DNA from: Luteolibacter sp. Y139
GTDB taxonomy: Bacteria > Verrucomicrobiota > Verrucomicrobiia > Verrucomicrobiales > Akkermansiaceae
DNA: 64,000 nt
Direction: 5' to 3'
Assembly (NCBI RefSeq): GCF_038066715.1
Contig: NZ_JBBUKT010000003.1
Span: forward strand, 496,001 to 560,000
A program made the translations under genes and the position numbers. The notes under the pieces were generated by a model. It saw only the letters and a program-made list of their open reading frames with translations. It did no database searches and was not told where the DNA came from. Shown here one piece after another: positions 17,101-23,838 of this stretch; position 1 is the first letter of the stretch; each line of letters begins with the position of its first letter.

Positions 17101-19769
17101 TGAACATCGAGGGCGATGACAAGAACGTCTTCCCCTACACGACCTACGCCGAACGCAGTAGATTCGACGTCTCGAAGCTCGACCAGTGGGAGATGATCTT
17201 CGAGCACGGCACCCGCAAGGGCATGCACCTCAATTTCAAGACCCTGGAAACCGAGAACGAGCTGATGCTCGATGGCGGCGACCTCGGCAACCAGCGCAAG
17301 CTCTACTACCGCGAGCTCATCGCCCGCTTCGGCCACAACCTCGCACTGAACTGGAACCTCGGCGAGGAGATTGATTCTGCCTCCACCTCGCAGAAGCAAT
17401 CGTGGGCGCAGTACTTCTACGACGCCGATCCCTACAAGCACCCGATCGTCATCCACAATTCCACCTTCGAGCTGCACCGCGACCTGCTGGGCGATGCCTC
17501 GAAGCTCACCGGCTTTTCGCTTCAGTTGAATGAGCCGGACTTCACCGACATGTTCGCGATGACCAAGGACTACATCGACCGGTCCGACAATGCCGACCGC
17601 CCCTGGGTGGTGGCTTGCGACGAGCCCGGCGACTCGTCGTTCGCGCTTCGCCCTGATAGCGATCCCGGCACCAGCCACACCGATGCGCGGAAGAACGCGC
17701 TGTGGGGCAACATCATGGCAGGCGGCGCTGGCTGCGAGTGGTACTTCGGTTACGCACTGTCGAACTCCGACCTCACCTGCCAGGACTTCCGCAGCCGCGA
17801 TTCTTTCTGGGACTACTGCCGCTACACCCTGCAGTTCCTCTCCGCCAACAATGTGCCCTTTGCCGACATGACCAACCGCAACTCGCTGGTCAGCGGCAAT
17901 GGCAACAACGCCAACCGCTGCCTCGCGAAAACCGGCAGCACCTACCTCGTCCAGCTTCCCAATGGCGGCACCCACACGCTGAATCTCACCGGCACCACCG
18001 GCGGCTTCACCGTGAAGTGGTTCGATCCGCGCAATGGCGGAGCCCTGATCAATGGCCTGGCCGTCACCGGCGGCGGCACCGTTTCCCTCGGAGCTCCACC
18101 GAATAACACCACCCAGGATTGGGTCGCGCTCGTCCAATCCACCAGCGGCAGCGGAGGCGCTTCTAATCAATCACCTGTCGCCAACGCCGGCGCCGACACC
18201 TCCGCCACCCTCAGCAGTAGCTCGGTAGCCGTCAGCCTCACCGGCACCGCCACCGATGACGGCCTGCCGGAAAACTCCGTGCTCACTCGCACTTGGTCCC
18301 AAGTCTCCGGCCCCGCCGTCGTCAGCTTCTCCAGCACCACCACCGCCTCCACCACGGCGACCTTCAGCACCGCGGGCACCTATGTCCTGCGCTTCTCCGC
18401 GTCGGACGGAACGCTCAGCGCCTCGGATGACGTGACGGTAACCATCTCAGCATCGGCAACCAATCAATACCCGGTCGTCAATGCTGGCTCTGACAAGTCC
18501 ACCACCCTCAGCAGCAGCTCAGTAGCCGTCAGCCTCACCGGCACCGCCACCGACGATGGCCTGCCGACCGGCTCATCACTCACCCGCACCTGGTCACAAG
18601 TCTCCGGCCCCGCCGTCGTCGGCTTCTCCAGCACCACCACCGCTACCACCACGGCCACCTTCACCGCCACGGGCACCTACGTCCTCCGCCTCTCAGGATC
18701 CGATGGCTCGCTCAGCGCCTCCGACGACGTGACTGTGACCATCTCCCCGCCCACCGGCGGCACCACCCAGCGCACCTTCACGCCGGTCCACGACGCCTAC
18801 ACCGAGGGCGGAGCCAACAACAACAACACCCAGCTCCGCCTCGAAAAGTCCACCACCCGGACCCGCATCACCTTCCTCCAGTTCGACCTCACCACCCTCG
18901 GCTCTGCACCATCGGCCGCCGTGGTGAAACTCACCGAAGGCGACGACACCTCATCCGGCTCGATGACCCTGCGCCTCTACGCCGCCACTTCTAACAACTG
19001 GACGGAAACCAACGTCTCCAGCACCAACCAACCCGCCAAGGGCACCCAGCTCGCCACCTTCACCGGTGACATCACGGACGGCAGGGTGATCGACTTCAAC
19101 GTCGCCTCCCTCGTCACCGGCCCGGGAATCTACAGCTTCATCCTCGAGGCCGACTCCTCCACCAAGGACGTCTCCTTCGCCTCGAAGGAAAACGCCACCA
19201 CCGCCGCACGCCCTTCCTTGGTAACCACCACCGCAGGCGGCGGAACCAGCAACACCGCCCCGACCTACCCCGGCACCAGCTTCTCCACCGGCCAAAACGA
19301 GCCGATCCTCATCCCCTTCACCCTGCTCCTCGCCGGCTCCTCGGATCCCGATGGCGACCCGGTCACCGTCTCCGGCGCCAGCACCACCTCCACCCGCAGT
19401 GGCTCCATCACTCTCGGCGGCGACAGCCTCACCTATACTCCCGCGAGTAGCTTCGCCGGCACCGACACCTTCTCGCTCACCGTCCAGGACGGCCGCGGCG
19501 GCTCCACCACCGGCACCGTGACCATGCAGGTCATCGGGAACGATGGCATCGCCGGCTTCGCCCCGCCCGTCCTCCAGCGCATCACCGGAAACCAGATCCG
19601 CATGACCTTCACCGGCGCGCCCGCCACCAGCTACCGCTTCGAGCGCTCCACCAATCTCACCTCGTGGACCACCCTCCAGACGCTCACCTCCGGCTCCAAC
19701 GGACAGGTCCAATTCACCGACCCAACCCCGCCCACCGGCAAGGCCTACTACCGCCTCGCCACCCCCTGA
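14130..19769 (+). CDS. Very large modular secreted glycosidase-like protein (DUF5060, PKD, DNRLRE)
   Basis: This 1879-residue protein has a clear signal peptide (MSPLRALLASLFLTPAVHA). Modules in order: a CBM6-like carbohydrate-binding domain (about 30-220); a sugar-protein beta module (about 238-350, TLMLVNADTDHDIGP) followed by two PKD-like repeats; a second copy of the beta module (about 550-665) with another PKD; the DUF5060 and TIM-barrel core (about 765-1240); a collagen-binding-like domain; two near-identical PKD-like repeats; a DNRLRE-type domain (about 1545-1690, HDAYTEGGANNNNTQLRL); a cadherin-like repeat; and the short C-terminal beta domain. The core parallels the 11052 gene, including NWNLGEE (Glu1079/1080) and CDEPG (Glu1165). 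It looks like a duplicated enzyme that gained binding modules. Confidence 0.8.
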   Translation: MSPLRALLASLFLTPAVHAVTPVSSTDIYQESGGILVMEAERTPSSLGSGSNRWELYEPGETNFVTGATNDAHLEFQGNSSNGGPAAAPLTYKFRINEGGYYYIHIRARARLDGATSDKNNDCYIKVTGDSYGAGPNAGNAHLMDAPLSLLTSNTKLYGAGTTTWGWSDQLDAGGTDNKRWPVYNFTSGGTYTLTISGRSIKYNFDRIVFRKSTIATASAKSASLPESSTTVSSGTGQAVSTLMLVNADTDHDIGPITSGMTINLALTGANLNVRAVTSPSIVGSVRFSLDGAADSMTQSSAPYTLGGDGPGDDYLPWTPSLGGHTLIATPYTAASAGGTAGTPMTVNFTVINTPPGGSPTANAGTDKSITLPTNSVVINGTGTDTDTGGSISAYAWTQVSGPSTATLSGNTTANLTASALAQGTYVFRLTVTDNSSLTGYDDVSVVVNAAAGVPVANAGADKAITLPTNSVVINGSGTDAGGSISAYAWTQVSGPSTATLSGAATANLTASNLVQGPYVFRLTVTDNSALTASDDATVTVSAASGGSGQSVTTLMLIDADTDSEIGPLINGATIDLAVVGANLNIRADTSPYPVGSVRFSLNDVADYATQTNPPYAMGGDAITDYWPWTPPLGTLTVTATPYTGSGATGTTGTPKTVTFTVINSQLTGDPVANAGEDKAIVLPTSSVIFNGSGTDTDGTISSYSWSQVSGPNTATLSNKTTANLTASGLSQGSYLFRLTVTDNSNKTATDDVLLNVLPAGSGSALITGELKKWHKVTFSFTGPTTNEEATPNPFTDYRLNVTFTHVASGKSYVVPGYFAADGNAANTSATAGNVWRVHFAPDETGAWSYSAAFRSGSNIATSTSAGTSAGYFDADTGTFNIAATDKTGIDFRGKGRLEYVGKHHLRFAETGQYFMKEGTDAPENFLAYSDFDGDFKTDGFGDNYLKNWSAHASDWQAGDPVWQSTKGKGLIGAINYLASEGLNAFSFLTLNIEGDDKNVFPYTTYAERSRFDVSKLDQWEMIFEHGTRKGMHLNFKTLETENELMLDGGDLGNQRKLYYRELIARFGHNLALNWNLGEEIDSASTSQKQSWAQYFYDADPYKHPIVIHNSTFELHRDLLGDASKLTGFSLQLNEPDFTDMFAMTKDYIDRSDNADRPWVVACDEPGDSSFALRPDSDPGTSHTDARKNALWGNIMAGGAGCEWYFGYALSNSDLTCQDFRSRDSFWDYCRYTLQFLSANNVPFADMTNRNSLVSGNGNNANRCLAKTGSTYLVQLPNGGTHTLNLTGTTGGFTVKWFDPRNGGALINGLAVTGGGTVSLGAPPNNTTQDWVALVQSTSGSGGASNQSPVANAGADTSATLSSSSVAVSLTGTATDDGLPENSVLTRTWSQVSGPAVVSFSSTTTASTTATFSTAGTYVLRFSASDGTLSASDDVTVTISASATNQYPVVNAGSDKSTTLSSSSVAVSLTGTATDDGLPTGSSLTRTWSQVSGPAVVGFSSTTTATTTATFTATGTYVLRLSGSDGSLSASDDVTVTISPPTGGTTQRTFTPVHDAYTEGGANNNNTQLRLEKSTTRTRITFLQFDLTTLGSAPSAAVVKLTEGDDTSSGSMTLRLYAATSNNWTETNVSSTNQPAKGTQLATFTGDITDGRVIDFNVASLVTGPGIYSFILEADSSTKDVSFASKENATTAARPSLVTTTAGGGTSNTAPTYPGTSFSTGQNEPILIPFTLLLAGSSDPDGDPVTVSGASTTSTRSGSITLGGDSLTYTPASSFAGTDTFSLTVQDGRGGSTTGTVTMQVIGNDGIAGFAPPVLQRITGNQIRMTFTGAPATSYRFERSTNLTSWTTLQTLTSGSNGQVQFTDPTPPTGKAYYRLATP

Positions 19770-19963
19770 AATCGGCACCCGCAAGACGGCGTCCAATCAT
19801 CGATTTTGGCGCGCTTTGTTTAAGCGATACGGAAAGTCACTTTCCCGATCATCGCGACTCCAATCTAACGGCGGCAAGGCCCCCATGGGCACCTGTGTTA
19901 AGATCTTGCAAGTGAGATGGAGACAAGTTATGCGCCCCCGACTTTTCCGGTCGCCGCCGTTAA

Positions 19964-20806
19964 ATGAATTACGTCACTTTTGCACTGCCAGTCATCGTCG
20001 CTTCGAGCATCGGCACCGCCGCAGTGGTGAACGTCGACATGACTACCGCCACCAGCTCCGGCTACACCGGTCTCGGTGCCGCTCCGGATCTGGCCGGAAA
20101 CCAAGTCTGGAATGCCATCCAGTACAATGGCTCCTCTGGCTCGCTCACGGCCAATGATCTGGTCGACTCCACCGGCGCGGCGACCTTGGTCGATTTCAGC
20201 CTCGGCGGCCTCGATACGCTCAATGGCGAGGGCGCCCAGAACCCCGCTGGCCAGATGGAGCGCCAGGGCGGCTTCACTGGCCTCATGCGTGACTACGTCC
20301 GGGTGGACGGCGTGAGCTCGGGCGTCGTCGCCACCGCCACCGGCAACTTCTCCGGCCTGGTGGTCGGAGCCAGCTATGATCTCTACTTCTACGGGCAGGG
20401 AGAACATTTCACCACGGGCTCCAGCAGCCTGCTCCGCGGCCAAAATACCCTCTTCACTGTCAACGGCACCTCCAAGCAAACCTCGTGGGACGGTGTGGCT
20501 GGCGGTGACGGCTTCTTGGTCGAAGGCATCGAGTATGTGAAATTCACCGCCGTCGCGACTGATGGCGGAGGATTGGGCGGCGTCATCAATTTCTCCTTTT
20601 CCAACGTCGTGGCCACCGGCTCCACGCCCAATGCCGCCACAGATCTCGTGACAAACGGGAATACCCCACCCAGCAACACCGCCTCCCGCTACGGCGCCCT
20701 GAATGGCGTCCAGCTGGTTCTGGTTCCCGAGCCTTCCTCCGCTTTGATCGGAATGCTCGGCATGGCCGCGCTCCTGCGCCGCCGCCGGCCTGACCGCTCT
20801 TGGTGA
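19964..20806 (+). CDS. PEP-CTERM sorting-signal protein
   Basis: The protein has 280 residues. A hydrophobic N-terminus (FALPVIVASSIGTAA) is followed by an extracellular beta-sandwich with YTGLGAAPDLAGNQVWNAIQ and SYDLYFYGQGE. The C-terminal tripartite signal VPEPSSALIGMLGMAALLRRRR is the PEP-CTERM tag, which in other bacteria is recognised by exosortase. No exosortase lies in this window. The body is clearly paralogous to the next gene (shared GLGAAPD, W-N, YD-YFY-QGE and GVEYVKF-like motifs). The likely role is a surface or exopolysaccharide-associated protein. The start codon is the first in frame and has no strong ribosome binding site. Confidence 0.82.
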   Translation: MNYVTFALPVIVASSIGTAAVVNVDMTTATSSGYTGLGAAPDLAGNQVWNAIQYNGSSGSLTANDLVDSTGAATLVDFSLGGLDTLNGEGAQNPAGQMERQGGFTGLMRDYVRVDGVSSGVVATATGNFSGLVVGASYDLYFYGQGEHFTTGSSSLLRGQNTLFTVNGTSKQTSWDGVAGGDGFLVEGIEYVKFTAVATDGGGLGGVINFSFSNVVATGSTPNAATDLVTNGNTPPSNTASRYGALNGVQLVLVPEPSSALIGMLGMAALLRRRRPDRSW

Positions 20807-20952
20807 TCCGCCGGACAGCTCCCGGCAAGCTCTGCGCAGCTGTGCAACTCTCTGATATTACGGATTTCCTGACTATTTACCTCGGATTTGGACCTTGCTT
20901 CTGTTAGCTTCAAACGCTAGAAACCGGACGCCTGTTCCACCCCGAGTTTCCC

Positions 20953-21819
20953 ATGAAACCCCTCCCCTTTCTAGCCGGCACCACCCTTGCCTGGTTGAGC
21001 GGACCTGCCATGGCCGCAGTCGTCAATTTCGACTTCAACCTACGTCTCCCCGGCGACGACAATTCAAACGTCGCCACCGACACCTATGAAGGTCTCGGCG
21101 CCGCGCCGGATTCGGCATCGAATACGCATTGGAATAGTGTTCGCCGCACCAGCAGCACCAACGTTTCCAGCGCTTCCGGCATCAACAGTCCCATTCTGGA
21201 CTCCGCCGGTCTGTCCACCACCGTGGACGTGCACATCACCACCACCTTGGGGCTCGCCGGCATCGGCCACGAGCGCAGCGTCGGCATGCAGGAGCTGGGA
21301 ACCGCGGGTGCCTACACGAACTTGATGGGCGATTTCATCCAGCTCGACGCCGCCGGAGTCGACACGGGCGCGGTGGCCACCGCCAATGGCCTCTTCGACG
21401 GCCTCATCATCGGAGCCGTCTACGACATCTACTTCTACTGCCAGGGCGAACTCTACGGCGCGGGCGGCAACATCAATTCCGGCCAAAACGGCCTCTTCGC
21501 CATCACCGACTCCGCCGGTACGGTCACCGGCACGCCCGAACAAACCGGCTGGAGCCCGAGCAACGGCGTCTTCACCGAAGGCGTCGAGTACGTGAAGCTC
21601 ACTGCCACCGCCGATAACTCGGGCCGGATCTTCTTCATCTGGCAAAACGTCGTCGCCGGCGTGAACGTCGCCACTGACTTCGCCCCCGACGCCACCGGCG
21701 GATCCACCGACTACTCCGCCCTGAATGGCATCCAGATCGTCCAGGTCGTCCCCGAAGCCTCCTCCGCCCTCCTCGGAATGCTCGGCCTGACCGGACTCCT
21801 CGCCCGTCGCCGCCGCTGA
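20953..21819 (+). CDS. PEP-CTERM-like protein with a PEA variant tag
   Basis: The protein has 288 residues. The signal peptide ends near GPAMAAV. The beta domain repeats the pattern of its neighbour (YEGLGAAPDSASNTHWNSV, YDIYFYCQGELYG, GVEYVKLTA). The C-terminal signal reads VPEASSALLGMLGLTGLLARRRR, so Ala replaces the second Pro of the usual PEP motif while the hydrophobic segment and Arg cluster are kept. The gene lies 146 bases after its paralogue on the same strand and ends at a strong terminator, so the two may be cotranscribed. It is probably exported and processed by an exosortase encoded elsewhere. The exact ligand or function is unknown. Confidence 0.78.
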   Translation: MKPLPFLAGTTLAWLSGPAMAAVVNFDFNLRLPGDDNSNVATDTYEGLGAAPDSASNTHWNSVRRTSSTNVSSASGINSPILDSAGLSTTVDVHITTTLGLAGIGHERSVGMQELGTAGAYTNLMGDFIQLDAAGVDTGAVATANGLFDGLIIGAVYDIYFYCQGELYGAGGNINSGQNGLFAITDSAGTVTGTPEQTGWSPSNGVFTEGVEYVKLTATADNSGRIFFIWQNVVAGVNVATDFAPDATGGSTDYSALNGIQIVQVVPEASSALLGMLGLTGLLARRRR

Positions 21820-21859
21820 TTCGATTTTCAGCCCGGCCTCACGGCTCCTTCTCTTTCCC

Positions 21860-21892
21860 AACACCCCGGAAGGCTCGTCCTTCCGGGGTGTT
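21860..21892 (+). terminator. Rho-independent terminator after the PEP-CTERM pair
   Basis: A perfect 14-bp stem (AACACCCCGGAAGG / CCTTCCGGGGTGTT) closes a 5-base loop and is followed by TCGTTT. It lies 41 bases after the stop codon at 21819. This is the clearest intrinsic terminator on the plus strand in the window. Confidence 0.88.
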
Positions 21893-22623
21893 TCGTTTGC
21901 CACTGGGAGCGCGGAAGTGGAGCGCAGCGGAAGTAGTCCGGGCCATTCCCATTCTTCCGGACAATTCATTCCGCCCGAATGGCCCCCAACTGCCGCCCTC
22001 ATCCTCCAACTCCCACCCACCCCGCTCTCCTCCATCCATTCATCCACCGCCGAAATTTTTCCTTCCACAAGCCTCACCACCCCCGTGGCCGTTTCAAACC
22101 CCTCTCCATCTCCTCCTCAACTCCAATACCCTGCAACGCCGTTGCCGATTTTCCCCCTCGCGGTTTTCCCTCCTACCCCAATCAACCGCGACTCCCATCG
22201 CCCCTCCTTCGGAACACCGTAAGATTTTCAACGCCTTCCCTAGAGCCATCTCGCTCCGCCAGCTCCGCTAAAAATTTCAGCCCATCCCGCCGGAATTTTT
22301 AGAACGCTCCGCAAGCGATTTTTACCAAAAAATTTCGCACACCTAGGCCCCGCCGGAGAAAACCCGGGCTCTCTTTCACGAGTCCCACATTTTGCGGGCA
22401 TTGATGGATTTCCGTGCGATTGTCAAGGTTGCTCCAAAACGATCACCATACCACAGGTAGTATTGTTAATAATTTGTGGATACTATATGGACAGAATCGG
22501 CTTGAGCCTTGCTCTCGATTCGGGCAGTCTCCGCAACGCTGTGTCCGCGCCAGCCGGCCAAGCCGGAAAGGCCGGGAAATCACCCGAAAGCTTCCTGAAA
22601 ACGTCAGTTCCGTCGCCCTCCTA
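21893..22623. other. Long leader region upstream of nrdB
   Basis: No convincing gene is seen in these 731 bases. From about 21980 to 22240 the plus strand is strikingly pyrimidine-rich and poor in G. An inverted repeat (CTAAAAATT at 22268-22276 with AATTTTTAG at 22294-22302) follows. Around 22441-22492 the sequence becomes AT-rich and holds a DnaA-box-like TGTGGATAC and an adjacent TACTATATGG. The promoter of nrdB is probably in this last part, leaving a leader of roughly 130 bases. The in-frame extension of nrdB into this region is Arg-rich and not protein-like. Confidence 0.45.
22475..22492 (+). promoter_or_regulatory. Candidate control sites upstream of nrdB (DnaA-box-like and NrdR-like)
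   Basis: TGTGGATAC at 22475-22483 matches the complement of the DnaA box (TGTGGATAA) in 8 of 9 positions. The overlapping ATACTATATGGAC recalls half of an NrdR box. Both regulators control ribonucleotide reductase genes in other bacteria. Single imperfect matches of this length occur by chance, so this is only a pointer. Confidence 0.25.
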
Positions 22624-23715
22624 ATGTCCGCCGCCACCACCACCATCACTCTCGGAGCCCGCACCTTCGTCCTCGACCGCGAAAAAGCCGAGCAGGCTTT
22701 CGCCGCCAAGAAGGTCATCAACGGTCGCGAGACCATGTTCTTCAACATCCTCCCGCTGAAGTACCAGTGGGCGTACGACCTGTACAAGACGATGAAGAAC
22801 AACCACTGGGAGCCCGAGGACATCACCATGCAAAAGGATGTCGAGCAGTGGCGCTCGGACGAAATCAGCGACGTCGAGCGGTGGATCATCAAGATGGGCA
22901 TCGGCTACTTCTCCGCCGCCGAAGGCATCGTCGGGGACAATGTCCTCCACGTCGTCCGCGAGGTCGTCACCGCCCCCGAGCTGAAGCTCGTCCTCGGCCG
23001 CCACGCCCATGAGGAAAACATCCACGCGGATAGCCTCGTCTACATGCTCTCCTCGCTCGGCCTGAATCCCCACGAGTGCGAGGCCATGTTCGAGGACGTC
23101 CCCTCGATCACCGCGAAGAACCACTTCGTCGTCTCCAACAGCCGCGCCCTCCGCCGCGATATCGACCTCACCGTCACCGCGAACAAGCAGGCACTCGCCA
23201 AGAACATCTTCATGTTCGGCCAGGTCATGGAAGGCACCCAGTTCTACGGCCTCTTCGGCATGATCCTCAGCCTCTACCGCCAGAATAAGTTCCCGGGCAT
23301 CGGCCAGATGTTCCGCTACACCCTGCGCGATGAGTCGAACCACATCGAGGTCTTCCGCAATCTCCTCATGGACCTCGTCGACGAAAACCCCGACATCTGG
23401 ACCGAGGACTTCCGCGAAGACCTCCGCGGCACCATGGCCGAGGGCATCCGCCTCGAGAAGCAGTTCATCCGCGACTGCCTCCCCGTCGCCGGCCTCGGCC
23501 TGAACTCCGCCGACTTCGAGACCTACATCGACTACATCGCCGACCGCCGCCTCACCTCCTGCGGCCTCGCCCCGCTCAATGAGTCCGTCACCAACCCCTT
23601 CCCCTGGTTGGCCGAAATGATGGACATCAAGAAGGAGACCAACTTCTTCGAAGGCCGCGTCACCGAGTACCAAAAGGCCTCCGCCCTCAGCTCCGTCGAC
23701 GACGACGAGCTCTAA
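22624..23715 (+). CDS. nrdB: Ribonucleoside-diphosphate reductase beta subunit, class Ic-like (no radical tyrosine)
   Basis: The 363-residue protein begins at the ATG of MSAATTTITLGARTF. It is the radical-generating R2 subunit partnering NrdA in deoxynucleotide synthesis. Metal ligands are readable: Glu100 (FSAAEG), Glu131 and His134 (EENIH), Glu203 (MEGTQFY), Glu237 and His240 (LRDESNH). The spacing between Glu100 and Glu131 is 31, as between E89 and E120 of Chlamydia trachomatis R2. The residue four after His134, where E. coli has Tyr122 and Chlamydia Phe127, is Leu138. Glu at the first ligand and no radical Tyr are class Ic traits, which use a Mn/Fe cofactor in Chlamydia. Other Chlamydia-like stretches are YRQNKFPGIG and NPFPWLAEMMD. 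It is followed by a hairpin and nrdA. Confidence 0.95.
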   Translation: MSAATTTITLGARTFVLDREKAEQAFAAKKVINGRETMFFNILPLKYQWAYDLYKTMKNNHWEPEDITMQKDVEQWRSDEISDVERWIIKMGIGYFSAAEGIVGDNVLHVVREVVTAPELKLVLGRHAHEENIHADSLVYMLSSLGLNPHECEAMFEDVPSITAKNHFVVSNSRALRRDIDLTVTANKQALAKNIFMFGQVMEGTQFYGLFGMILSLYRQNKFPGIGQMFRYTLRDESNHIEVFRNLLMDLVDENPDIWTEDFREDLRGTMAEGIRLEKQFIRDCLPVAGLGLNSADFETYIDYIADRRLTSCGLAPLNESVTNPFPWLAEMMDIKKETNFFEGRVTEYQKASALSSVDDDEL

Positions 23716-23723
23716 CACTTTCC

Positions 23724-23754
23724 GATGGAGCCCATCTGTCCAATGGGCTCCATC
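23724..23754 (+). terminator. Hairpin between nrdB and nrdA
   Basis: A perfect 12-bp stem (GATGGAGCCCAT / ATGGGCTCCATC) with a 7-base loop starts eight bases after the nrdB stop. There is no T run directly after it, so it may attenuate rather than end transcription, or protect the nrdB mRNA. It would make the two subunit genes unequally expressed. Confidence 0.55.
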
Positions 23755-23838
23755 CGCTTGCTAATAAAACTCCCGCCTCTCTCAAAAAACACCTCCCTGC
23801 CTCTCTTCTCCGAACTCTTTTCCCACCCTTAGCTCGCC

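Noticed and set aside
11226-18170. Long minus-strand frames (642 and 640 codons) over the DUF5060 genes
   Set aside because: Both are antisense to well-supported secreted proteins. Their mutual similarity only mirrors the paralogy of the sense genes.
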